64,000 bases of DNA from Flavobacteriaceae bacterium. Its GTDB lineage: Bacteria; Bacteroidota; Bacteroidia; Flavobacteriales; Flavobacteriaceae. Position 1 is the stretch's first letter, and each line of letters opens with the position of its first letter. The notes beneath the pieces are model-generated. The model saw only the letters and a list, made by a program, of their open reading frames with translations, was not told the origin of the DNA and made no database searches. Below are positions 35,619-43,605 of the stretch, one piece after another. Where the stretch lies: NCBI GenBank assembly GCA_947488595.1, contig CANKZI010000002.1, positions 88,667 to 152,666 on the forward strand, read 5' to 3'. Both the position numbers and the translations under genes were made by a program.

Positions 35619-36467
35619 TCAAAACAACTTCTCCCGCATTTTTCGCCAGCGGTAGTTTCTAATGAATTTTGCTTGTTCTAAAGTAACCAACAAAGGTTTT
35701 TTTGTTGTGTTGGCTTTCCAAAACCCAATTAGGTAATCTAAAAATAAAAATGGTTTTTTTTTCAAAAGTGCCAGTTTTAATGAGGCAATTGCAGTGATAA
35801 GAAATCCGTAACCCAAACTATAAAAGGCTTCCCCTTGTTTGTAACGGGCTGATTTATTGTAATTGGCACCTGTTGGCTTTAAGTGTTTGATTTTTAAACT
35901 ATCGTCTGTTTTTATTTTCCAACCATAAAATTGTGCTAGTAATTCATCGACGGTATCCCAACCCATTGCGGGTTTAAGTCCGCCAATTTGTTCAAAACAA
36001 GCTTTTCGATAAGATTTAAAAGCGCCGCGAATATGGTCGTTATCGGTTAGATTTTCTAAAATCCAATCTTCATTTTTCTTAATGAAAGCAAAACCGCCAA
36101 CCATTCCGATACTAGCATCTGATTTGAAATGTTCAATTATCATTTCAAAATAATTTTCTGGCAGAATTAAATCGGCATCCAGTTTTACGATAATATCAAA
36201 AGGTTCATTGATTGTTTCAAAACCTTTTTGAAAAGCCCGTACCACTTTGCTTCCAGGCAAATGAATAGCTTGCGAAGTAGTATTTACCAACGTAATGAAT
36301 GAATATTTTTTTGCAAATCCAGAAACAATTACCGCGGTACCATCCGTCGAATTGTCGTTTACAACTATAATTTTAGTGGGCAAAACGGTCTGATTTACCA
36401 GCGATTCAAGCGTAAGTGCAATGTATTTCTCTTCGTTATACGACGGAATGACGATGAAGTAGCTCAT
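35619..36467 (-). CDS. Glycosyltransferase family 2
   Basis: The 282-residue protein has a GT-A fold: the N-terminal FIVIPSYNEEKYI (residues 3-15), the VVNDNSTDGT nucleotide-sugar segment near 35-44 and the metal-binding KLDADL near 95. A hydrophobic patch near residues 225-250 suggests membrane association. It transfers a sugar from an activated donor to an unknown lipid or glycan acceptor. It lies 21 nt after a methyltransferase gene on the same strand. A KAS III-like enzyme lies just upstream of that, so a lipid-linked product is possible. Confidence 0.88.
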   Translation of the reverse strand: MSYFIVIPSYNEEKYIALTLESLVNQTVLPTKIIVVNDNSTDGTAVIVSGFAKKYSFITLVNTTSQAIHLPGSKVVRAFQKGFETINEPFDIIVKLDADLILPENYFEMIIEHFKSDASIGMVGGFAFIKKNEDWILENLTDNDHIRGAFKSYRKACFEQIGGLKPAMGWDTVDELLAQFYGWKIKTDDSLKIKHLKPTGANYNKSARYKQGEAFYSLGYGFLITAIASLKLALLKKKPFLFLDYLIGFWKANTTKKPLLVTLEQAKFIRNYRWRKMREKLF

Positions 36468-36488
36468 GAATTAAAGATATTGCTAAAA

Positions 36489-37010
36489 CTATTTTCTCAC
36501 GGCATAAACGATATAATACCTATTGGTGAAATACCGTAACAATGGTCGAAAACCAAATTTTTTCACTGGATTAGTAAATTGTGTGCTGTCAACAATCTTC
36601 CAGCCTGTTTTTTCCAAAAGCCAGTCCAATTGCCACGCTTCAAACTCGTGATAATGTCGGTCCCAACTGTCTGTTTTACTGCGGTAAGCTGGCGAAAACC
36701 ACAACCGCAATGGCACAGATATAAAAACTTTATCGGCTTTGATTTGCTTTAAAACCGTAAAGGGATTCAATAAATGTTCAAAAATTTCGAAAGCGGTAAC
36801 AGCGTTCGTTTTTGATTCTGACAAAGCGCTTTGGTTTTCGTCTAAATCTTCGCCATTGGTATTTACAACCAAAAAACCTTCGTTTTTCATGATGGTTGAA
36901 AATGGATTTTCGACACCCAAATCCAAAATACTTTCGTTGTTAGTGAGGTGCTTTTTAAGAAAAGCAATCGTATGATTGAAGCGCTTTTGAGGATAAACTT
37001 TTTCGTACAT
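36489..37010 (-). CDS. SAM-dependent methyltransferase (class I, methyltransferase_11-like)
   Basis: The 173-residue protein has a shortened class I fold: motif I ESILDLGVENPF near residue 27, the acidic NTNGEDLDE loop near 50 and AFEIFEHLLNPF (motif IV region) near 72. ATG 37010 (MYEKVYPQKRF) is preferred, because the in-frame ATG at 37046 would fall inside the best candidate promoter (TATCTTTG at 37051-37044). A VPLRLWFSPAYRS segment is typical of methyltransferases acting with glycosyltransferases. The acceptor is unknown. Confidence 0.82.
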   Translation of the reverse strand: MYEKVYPQKRFNHTIAFLKKHLTNNESILDLGVENPFSTIMKNEGFLVVNTNGEDLDENQSALSESKTNAVTAFEIFEHLLNPFTVLKQIKADKVFISVPLRLWFSPAYRSKTDSWDRHYHEFEAWQLDWLLEKTGWKIVDSTQFTNPVKKFGFRPLLRYFTNRYYIVYAVRK

Positions 37011-37043
37011 AGGTTGTGAATTTGCCGTAATGGCAATGTTTCG

Positions 37044-37051
37044 CAAAGATA
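37044..37051 (-). promoter_or_regulatory. Candidate -7 element for the methyltransferase-GT2 pair
   Basis: The minus strand reads TATCTTTG, an exact TAnnTTTG match about 33 nt before ATG 37010. No clear TTG lies 17-23 nt upstream. A weak 5-bp hairpin (37022-37036) sits between it and the start. Confidence 0.4.
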
Positions 37052-37107
37052 AATAAACCTTTGGGAGTATTTCCTGTTTTTATTTTTTTTTGAATTTGTT
37101 AGGAAAC

Positions 37108-38166
37108 TTAATAACGATAAACAATCGCATTGACATTCATTCCGGCGCCAACAGAAGCAAAAATAAGTACATCGCCTTTGGCAATGGATTGATTTTCAAT
37201 TTCGCCTTTGATTAACGAATCATATAATGTTGGAACCGTAGCTACGCTTGAGTTTCCGAGTTTATGAATACTCATTGGCATGATGCCGTCCGGTGGCATT
37301 TGTGAATACAACTTATAAAAACGTTGAATGATGGCTTCATCCATTTTTTCATTTGCTTGATGAATCAATATTTTTTTAAGTTGACTGATATCGATCCCGC
37401 TATTATCGAGACATTCTTTCATCGCTTTTGGAACATTAATCAATGCAAATTCATATATTTTTCTGCCGAGCATTTTAATATACCTTACATCTTGATTGTG
37501 TTCTTTGTTGAATGAAGCCCCGAAAGACAAATAATGCGCTTCATTATAAGCAAAGGTAGCTGATTCGTGCGCCAGAATTCCACCTTCATCAGTAGTTGCC
37601 TCAATAATTGTAGCGCCTGCACCATCCGAATATATCATGGAATCTCGATCGTGAGGATCAACAACTCTAGATAAGGTTTCGGCACCAATTACTAGGCATT
37701 TTTTAGCCATGCCTGCTTTTATAAATGCTGTGGCTTGAATAACACCTTCGACCCAACCAGGGCATCCAAAAAGCATATCATAAGCGACACATTTTGGATT
37801 TTGAATTCTTAAATTGTGTTTTAGTTTAGAAGCCAGACTTGGCAACATATCACCTTGTATAGTGCCTTTTTTTACATCACCGAAATTGTGAGCAAAGATG
37901 ATATAATCTAAAGTTTCTGGATCAATTTTAGCGTCTTCAATTGCTTTTTTTGCCGCAATTGTTGCTATATCTGAAGTTTGTAAATCATCCGAAGCATACC
38001 GACGCTCTTCAATTCCGGTAATTCCTTTAAATTTTTCTGTAATTACTTCGTTAGAAAATGCAAATGCTGAACCGTCTTCGTTTAAAAACTGGTGTAATGA
38101 GAAATCTTTATTTGTAACGATTTGATTAGGAATATAGCTCCCAGAACCAGTTATTTTTATACTCAT
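37108..38166 (-). CDS. 3-oxoacyl-ACP synthase III-family ketosynthase
   Basis: The 352-residue thiolase-fold enzyme has the KAS III triad: Cys in LFGCPGW (about residue 135), His in LIHQANEKMDEA (about 269) and Asn in KLGNSSVATVP (about 304). It extends the FabH family by about 25 residues, with an N-terminal SLHQFLNEDGSAFAF segment not found in housekeeping FabH. This points to a specialised priming or condensing role rather than routine fatty-acid initiation. It precedes a methyltransferase and a GT2 gene on the same strand. A DarB-like role was considered but no DarA partner is near. Confidence 0.88.
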   Translation of the reverse strand: MSIKITGSGSYIPNQIVTNKDFSLHQFLNEDGSAFAFSNEVITEKFKGITGIEERRYASDDLQTSDIATIAAKKAIEDAKIDPETLDYIIFAHNFGDVKKGTIQGDMLPSLASKLKHNLRIQNPKCVAYDMLFGCPGWVEGVIQATAFIKAGMAKKCLVIGAETLSRVVDPHDRDSMIYSDGAGATIIEATTDEGGILAHESATFAYNEAHYLSFGASFNKEHNQDVRYIKMLGRKIYEFALINVPKAMKECLDNSGIDISQLKKILIHQANEKMDEAIIQRFYKLYSQMPPDGIMPMSIHKLGNSSVATVPTLYDSLIKGEIENQSIAKGDVLIFASVGAGMNVNAIVYRY

Positions 38167-38299
38167 CGTGGTTGTAAATCATAAATTCAATGTAAATCTA
38201 ATTATAATAAATCAATTAGCGGTATAAAAATTGTTATGCGCGCATACTATTATTGGATTATTATTATTTGTCCAAAAATTTATTAAATATACAATAATA

Positions 38300-38674
38300 T
38301 TATTCCTTTTGCGCAATTTTTATTTGCATAATAGTGGCAATCTGCAATGCCTGGGTTTTTATTTTTTCTGAATTTTCACCTTTAAAGTTTTCATCCACAG
38401 ATTTGAAAAAGTGGTTCAACCAAATTTTAAATAACTCAGGTGAAAGGTATTCCTTGTCATTAACATCCAAATGGATTTGAGTCAGATTTTTAGTATAGCC
38501 ACCTGTTCCTAAAATGGCTTGTGACCAAAAAGTAACTAAAATGGGCAAGTGTTCTTCGAGATGAATTTTTACAACATCAGTAAAAATGTAATTGATGCTA
38601 GGATCCGAAAGCAGTTTTTCATAAAATGTATCAACTAGCAGATGAAGGTCTTCTGGGGTTTGAATGTCGTTCAT
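38300..38674 (-). CDS. Truncated hemoglobin, group III-like
   Basis: The 124-residue protein matches the short 2-on-2 globin fold. It has an N-terminal FYEKLLSDPSINYIF segment, a central LPILVTFWSQAILG segment, a candidate proximal His in TQIHLDV (about residue 68) and a C-terminal FKIWLNHFFKSVDENF helix. Group III members bind heme and small ligands such as O2, NO or CO; their roles are poorly known. A near-consensus promoter lies just upstream. Confidence 0.85.
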   Translation of the reverse strand: MNDIQTPEDLHLLVDTFYEKLLSDPSINYIFTDVVKIHLEEHLPILVTFWSQAILGTGGYTKNLTQIHLDVNDKEYLSPELFKIWLNHFFKSVDENFKGENSEKIKTQALQIATIMQIKIAQKE

Positions 38675-38693
38675 TGTGTTTCAATTGTTAAGT

Positions 38694-38722
38694 CAAAGAT
38701 TTTATAAACCAATCGACGTCAA
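38694..38722 (-). promoter_or_regulatory. Near-consensus promoter for the globin gene
   Basis: On the minus strand TTG (38722-38720) is followed after 18 nt by AATCTTTG (38701-38694), matching TAnnTTTG at 7 of 8 positions (first base A). The ATG is 20 nt downstream. Confidence 0.45.
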
Positions 38723-38817
38723 GTTTAATGCAATGACATTTTAATCTTGTAAGAGATGCTTTAAATAATTGAATATTTCAAAACCCAGTTTAGTTGTCTA
38801 AAAAAATATGAAAATCC

Positions 38818-38865
38818 TATCCTTTTGTATTAAAATAAAAAGGATAGTGAAAAGCTATCCTTTTT
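38818..38865 (-). terminator. Terminator of the pdhA-aceF operon with a third competing arm
   Basis: AAAAAGGATAG (38837-38847) pairs exactly with CTATCCTTTTT (38855-38865) around a 7-nt loop. On the minus strand the stem is followed by a T-rich tail. A further CTATCCTTTT copy (38818-38827) can pair with the same middle arm, so two alternative hairpins are possible. It lies about 90 nt after the aceF stop. Confidence 0.75.
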
Positions 38866-38954
38866 ATTATGTGATAATTATCAATTGGCTTTTTTTTCAA
38901 TTATGCGATAAAAGAAAAACTTTCAAGTATTTTGAAAATAGTGCTTTTAAAGTT

Positions 38955-40595
38955 TTAGGCCAACATCGTCACTGGATTTTCCAAATATTGTTTTAATGTT
39001 TGCAAAAATTGTGCACCAGTAGCGCCATCAACGGTTCTATGGTCACAAGCTAAAGTTACCTTCATGGTATTTCCAACTACAATTTGTCCGTTTGCAACCA
39101 CTGGTTTCTCGACTATTGCTCCTACTGATAAAATCGCCGAATTGGGTTGGTTGATGATTGATGTAAATTCGGTTATCCCAAACATTCCTAAATTAGAAAC
39201 TGTAAAAGTACTTCCTTCCATTTCGGCAGGTTGTAACTTTTTATTTTTGGCCCTTACAGCTAAATCTTTAACGTTTCCTCCAATTTGAGTAAGCGACATT
39301 TGATCGGTAAATTTTAAAACCGGTACAACCAATCCGTCTTCAACAGCAACAGCAACTCCAATATTAACATGATGGTTAATAGTTGTTGCTTCTTCTTTCC
39401 ATTGTGAATTTACCTTTGGATGTTTTTTCAAAGCCATCGCGCATGCTTTGATGACCATATCATTGAACGACACTTTTGTATCAGGAATTGCATTAATGAT
39501 TGTTCTTGAAGTCATGGCTTCATCCATTCTCACTTCAATAGTAAGATAAAAATGCGGTGCTGTAAAAATCGATTCCGAAAGTCGTTTTGCAATGACTTTT
39601 CGCATGGTCGAATTTTTTATTTCTTCTGAAAAAACTTCACCCGCTGGAATAAATGGCTTTACCATTGCTGGTCCATCGCTATTTGTTGTTTTTACTTCAT
39701 TTGCAATTGGTGCAGTAGCTTGTGGTTTAAAGTTTTCTATATCACTTTTTACAATACGGCCGTTTTCGCCTGAACCTTTGATTTGTGAAATAGCAATTCC
39801 TTTATCGTCGGCAATTTTTTTAGCCAAAGGAGAAATGAAAATTCTTTTTTCATCAGCAACTGTTTCAATAACATCTTTTGACGCTTCAGTAACTTGTTTT
39901 GCATTGGTTACTAGAGTATCGATGTTGTTTGCTGCAGGAGCAGTGCCTCCTTTTTTATAGTTTTCGGCTATGCCTGTAATGTCGGTGCCTTCTGGCCCTA
40001 TAATCGCCAAAATGCTGTCAACAGGCGCAGTTTCTCCTTCGTTAACACCTACAAACAATAAAATTCCAGCGTTAAACGATTCAAATTCCATGGTTGCTTT
40101 GTCAGTTTCAATTTCGGCCAATATATCGCCTTCAGCTACCGAATCGCCTATTTTTTTTAACCAAGTTGCTACTGTTCCATCGGTCATCGTATCGCTCAAT
40201 CGCGGCATGGTTACAACGACAACGCCTTTTGGTAAACTGGCTGTAGCTGTATTGGTTGTTGTTTTAACATCGGCGTCAATATCGGCTTTTGGAGCATCTG
40301 TTGTAGCCGTTTCTGTTGGTGCTGCAGTTGCGTTTAATAAATCTGAAATGTCTTCACCTTTTTTTCCTATAATGGCCAATAATGAATCTACAGGTGCCGA
40401 TGCGCCTTCTTGAATTCCAATATGCAAAAGTGTACCCGCATTGAAGGATTCAAATTCCATTGTTGCTTTATCGGTTTCAATTTCGGCCAAAATATCACCT
40501 TCAGCTACTGTGTCTCCTACTTTTTTTAACCAAGTGGCTACGGTTCCTTCGGTCATGGTGTCGCTCAATCGCGGCATGGTTATGCGTGTTGCCAT
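38955..40595 (-). CDS. aceF: Pyruvate dehydrogenase E2 (dihydrolipoamide acetyltransferase)
   Basis: The 546-residue E2 subunit has two N-terminal lipoyl domains with lipoyl Lys at K43 and K166, both in the sequence ETDKATMEFESF. A flexible Ala/Thr linker, a peripheral-subunit-binding domain (ISPLAKKIADDKGIAI, about 250-285) and a catalytic domain follow, the last ending in DHRTVDGATG (H519, D523). It transfers acetyl groups to CoA in the pyruvate dehydrogenase complex. The two lipoyl domains are nearly identical over long stretches, indicating recent internal duplication or conversion. It starts 5 nt after the pdhA stop. Confidence 0.95.
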   Translation of the reverse strand: MATRITMPRLSDTMTEGTVATWLKKVGDTVAEGDILAEIETDKATMEFESFNAGTLLHIGIQEGASAPVDSLLAIIGKKGEDISDLLNATAAPTETATTDAPKADIDADVKTTTNTATASLPKGVVVVTMPRLSDTMTDGTVATWLKKIGDSVAEGDILAEIETDKATMEFESFNAGILLFVGVNEGETAPVDSILAIIGPEGTDITGIAENYKKGGTAPAANNIDTLVTNAKQVTEASKDVIETVADEKRIFISPLAKKIADDKGIAISQIKGSGENGRIVKSDIENFKPQATAPIANEVKTTNSDGPAMVKPFIPAGEVFSEEIKNSTMRKVIAKRLSESIFTAPHFYLTIEVRMDEAMTSRTIINAIPDTKVSFNDMVIKACAMALKKHPKVNSQWKEEATTINHHVNIGVAVAVEDGLVVPVLKFTDQMSLTQIGGNVKDLAVRAKNKKLQPAEMEGSTFTVSNLGMFGITEFTSIINQPNSAILSVGAIVEKPVVANGQIVVGNTMKVTLACDHRTVDGATGAQFLQTLKQYLENPVTMLA

Positions 40596-40600
40596 AATGG

Positions 40601-41599
40601 TTATAGTTTATGAGGTATAAAGGGGTAATTTTCTTGGTCGTATACAACATCATACAATTGTTGTACTTCTGGAAATGCTGATTCTTCGGCAAAAGTAGCG
40701 CATTCTTCCACCAAGTCTTTTACTCTTTGGTCAATCGCTTCAATTTCTTCATCAGTAGCATATTTTTGATCTTTGATGACATCTAAAACTTGAGTGATAG
40801 GATCTATTTTTTTGTATTCTTCGACTTCATCTTTGGTTCTGTACAATTGGGCATCGGACATCGAATGGCCTCTATAACGGTATGTTTTTAGTTCTAGGAA
40901 AGTAGGTCCGTCGCCGCGCCTCGCCCTGTCAATAGCTTCGTGCATTGCTTCGGCAACTTTTACAGGATTCATCCCGTCAACAGGACCACAAGGCATTTCG
41001 TATCCTAAACCTAATTTCCAAATATCTGTGTGATTTGCCGTTCTTTCTACCGAAGTTCCCATTGCATAGCCATTGTTTTCTACGATAAAAACCACCGGAA
41101 GTTTCCACAACATGGCCATATTAAAAGCCTCATGCAAAGAACCTTGACGTGCTGCACCATCTCCAAAATAGGTCAATGTTACGCCGTCGCGTCCAAAATA
41201 TTTATCGGCAAAAGCGATACCAGCACCAACTGGAATTTGAGCGCCTACAATTCCGTGACCACCGTAAAAACCGTGTTCTTTAGAAAATATGTGCATTGAA
41301 CCGCCCATTCCTTTAGAAGTGCCTGTAACTTTTCCTAACAATTCTGCCATTACTTTACGAGGATCAACGCCCATTCCGATAGGCTGAACGTGGTTCCTGT
41401 AAGCGGTAATCATTTTGTCTTTCCCCAAATCCATTGCATGCAAAGCACCTGCTAAAACAGCTTCTTGACCATTATAAAGGTGCAAAAAACCTCGTACTTT
41501 TTGCTGAATGTAAAGGGCGGCTAATTTGTCTTCAAACTTTCTCCAAAGTAGCATGTCTTCGTACCACTTTAAATAAACTTCTTTTGTAACTTCTTTCAT
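40601..41599 (-). CDS. pdhA: Pyruvate dehydrogenase E1 component, alpha subunit
   Basis: The 332-residue thiamine-diphosphate enzyme subunit has the TPP/Mg motif GDGAARQGSLHEAFNMA near 155-171 followed by VENNGYAMGTS near 185. The phosphorylatable-loop region YRYRGHSMSDAQ lies near 250, and GVDPRKVMAELLGK near 80. It decarboxylates pyruvate and passes the acetyl group to the E2 lipoyl arm. The beta subunit is not in the window, so E1-beta must be encoded elsewhere, as is usual in flavobacteria. It is co-transcribed with aceF (5-nt gap). Confidence 0.95.
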   Translation of the reverse strand: MKEVTKEVYLKWYEDMLLWRKFEDKLAALYIQQKVRGFLHLYNGQEAVLAGALHAMDLGKDKMITAYRNHVQPIGMGVDPRKVMAELLGKVTGTSKGMGGSMHIFSKEHGFYGGHGIVGAQIPVGAGIAFADKYFGRDGVTLTYFGDGAARQGSLHEAFNMAMLWKLPVVFIVENNGYAMGTSVERTANHTDIWKLGLGYEMPCGPVDGMNPVKVAEAMHEAIDRARRGDGPTFLELKTYRYRGHSMSDAQLYRTKDEVEEYKKIDPITQVLDVIKDQKYATDEEIEAIDQRVKDLVEECATFAEESAFPEVQQLYDVVYDQENYPFIPHKL

Positions 41600-41836
41600 G
41601 TGATTTTTTTGTTTTTTTGTTCAAATATCATTTGTAACAGCGCCAAGAAAATATTCTTGAAACATCGGTTACTCCTTTTATATGAATTTTTCTTGCCTAA
41701 TTGTTTGCTAATTTTTGTTACTTACTACTACGCAAAATAGTTTACTCACACAAATTTGCGATTCCGAAAATAGTCGATTGCAAAAATAACACATTCCGAG
41801 ATAGCAGTAAAATATAAAGTGTGATTTTTAGCTTTT

Positions 41837-42319
41837 TTACAAGAAGTTTTTATCAAACATAAAAGGAAGTAAGTTTTTAAGCGAATCTGATTTGTATATC
41901 GCGCCTATTTCGCCCATAAAATAAATGGCGATGGGCAATTCTTGTTTGTATTCGTATTCGGCAATGGATTGTCGGCAAGCACCACAAGGCGGAATTGGAG
42001 CAGCAGTCGTATTGTTATCTGAAGCGGCACTAATGGCCATTTTTATAATCTTTGCTTTTGGATAAACAGCACCGGCCTGAAAAATTGCTACTCTTTCGGC
42101 ACAAAGTCCAGAAGGATAAGCGGCATTTTCTTGATTGGATCCCAAAACAATTTTTCCGTTATCGAGTAATAATGCGACGCCAACTCTAAATTTTGAATAA
42201 GGTGCGTAGGCATTTTTTCTGACGACTACGGCTTCATGCATTAAAAGTTGCACATCATTTGGCAGTTCTTCTATGTTTTCAAAAGCAGAAAAGCGAGTAG
42301 TAATATTGATTTCTTTCAT
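41837..42319 (-). CDS. cdd: Cytidine deaminase
   Basis: The 160-residue zinc enzyme deaminates cytidine and deoxycytidine in pyrimidine salvage. The zinc and catalytic residues are in CAERVAIFQAG (Cys and Glu) and PPCGACRQ (two Cys), the all-Cys ligand set of the tetrameric form. NAYAPYSKFRVGVAL is the substrate-binding segment. ATG 42319 (MKEINITTRF) is chosen; an upstream in-frame TTG at 42343 lies inside a terminator stem. A perfect 15-bp terminator ends 11 nt before this ATG, so expression must come from readthrough or an unusual promoter position. Confidence 0.93.
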   Translation of the reverse strand: MKEINITTRFSAFENIEELPNDVQLLMHEAVVVRKNAYAPYSKFRVGVALLLDNGKIVLGSNQENAAYPSGLCAERVAIFQAGAVYPKAKIIKMAISAASDNNTTAAPIPPCGACRQSIAEYEYKQELPIAIYFMGEIGAIYKSDSLKNLLPFMFDKNFL

Positions 42320-42330
42320 TATGGCTGGGG

Positions 42331-42372
42331 AAAAAAAATCCAAATTTCAAAAAGACATGAAATTTGGATTTT
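42331..42372 (-). terminator. Perfect 15-bp intrinsic terminator after porV, abutting the cdd start
   Basis: On the minus strand, AAAATCCAAATTTCA (42372-42358) pairs exactly with TGAAATTTGGATTTT (42349-42335) around an 8-nt loop, and the T-run continues to 42331. It begins 20 nt after the porV stop and ends 11 nt before the cdd ATG. Confidence 0.82.
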
Positions 42373-42392
42373 TAATTAAATGATTATAATTA

Positions 42393-43565
42393 TTAATATT
42401 CGTCATACTTTTCTCCGAAGTTGAACGTGAGAGAAAATCTTAGTGTATTTTCGAGTGGATTTTTTACTTTTGATGCAGAAAACAAATAAGAAACGTCAAT
42501 TTTAACTACGTTATATTTGAAACCAGCGCCCAATGAAAAGAATTTTCGTGCACCTTTTAAAGGACTTTCATTAAAATAGCCCAAACGCAAAGCAAACGAA
42601 TCTTGGTACAAATATTCTGAACCTACAGCATAGGTAATCTCTTTCAGCTCTTCACTAAAACCGTCGGGCGCATCGCCAAATGATTTGAACATGCCTTCTA
42701 CCCAGGCAACTTTTCGGTATTCGTCATTGTTTGTTCTGATTTCATCATTACTAATTTCGCCATCGCCATCTAAATCTTTTGGCTCTTGCGGAGTTGGTAC
42801 CAGGAGTTTGTTTAATTCGACACTCACTGCAATTTTATTGTATTCGTCAAAAATAAAATCAAAACCACCACCTAATTTCATATTGGCAGGAAGAAAATTC
42901 GTAGTCAATTCATCGGAATCATAACTGATTTTGGGACCCATATTTTGAAAATTGAAACCTGCTCTCCACCTTCCGTTGAAGTCGTTATAGGCTTGTTCTT
43001 CAGATTGGTAATAACCTGCCACATCAACAGCAAAACTGCTTGCTGCTGAAGCATCACCAACAGCATCAGGAATTCGCAAAGAAGAGCGAATGTACCTTCC
43101 GGCAACGGCCATCGAAAATTTTTCGCTCAATTGTAAAGAGTACGAGCCATCAAAAGCAAACTCATTGGGAGTAACTACAAACGGAATATCATCAAAATTT
43201 TCTCTCAATTCAATATCACCTAAACCAAAAAAACGCAAACTTCCTGCAAAAGCGCTTCGCTCACTGATGCGATTGAAATAGGTAACTTGTCCCAATGAAA
43301 TATCGTTTACCAAATCAGTCAAATAAGGCGTATAACTTACAGAAAATCCTTGTTTGTCTAATGAGAACGCATATTTTGCTGGGTTGTATTGTTGCGAATA
43401 GGCATCTGGAGAAGTGGCAACGCCTTGGTCTGCCAAACCAGCAGATCTGGCATCGGCTGCTACCAATAAAAATGGTACTCCAGTGGTTATAACCCTATTG
43501 TCATCTTGCGCATTGACATACTGAATGGCGAACAAACAAATCAGTAATAATGGTATTTTTTTCAT
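42393..43565 (-). CDS. porV: Type IX secretion outer-membrane protein PorV
   Basis: The 390-residue protein has a signal peptide (1-19, ending VNAQ) and a FadL-like 14-strand barrel pattern. Its N-terminus carries the PorV signature VPFLLVAADARSAGLADQGV and a SPDAYSQQYNPAKYAF segment. PorV receives T9SS cargo through its C-terminal domain and works with the sortase PorU. It is encoded 40 nt after porU on the same strand and ends in a strong terminator. Acidic loops (KDLDGDGEISNDE, about 260-275) could bind calcium. Confidence 0.94.
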   Translation of the reverse strand: MKKIPLLLICLFAIQYVNAQDDNRVITTGVPFLLVAADARSAGLADQGVATSPDAYSQQYNPAKYAFSLDKQGFSVSYTPYLTDLVNDISLGQVTYFNRISERSAFAGSLRFFGLGDIELRENFDDIPFVVTPNEFAFDGSYSLQLSEKFSMAVAGRYIRSSLRIPDAVGDASAASSFAVDVAGYYQSEEQAYNDFNGRWRAGFNFQNMGPKISYDSDELTTNFLPANMKLGGGFDFIFDEYNKIAVSVELNKLLVPTPQEPKDLDGDGEISNDEIRTNNDEYRKVAWVEGMFKSFGDAPDGFSEELKEITYAVGSEYLYQDSFALRLGYFNESPLKGARKFFSLGAGFKYNVVKIDVSYLFSASKVKNPLENTLRFSLTFNFGEKYDEY

Positions 43566-43605
43566 TCTTCTTTTTCAAAATTGATTAAACAAATATAGTA
43601 TTTTC

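Noticed and set aside
35418..35655. Small open frames on both strands between mlaE and the GT2 gene
   Set aside because: They fall in a GC-rich intergenic repeat element, have no recognisable features and contradict each other in strand.
37108..38166. DarB-type flexirubin/dialkylresorcinol synthase
   Set aside because: The family fold fits, but no DarA, aromatic-acid or other flexirubin genes are in the neighbourhood.
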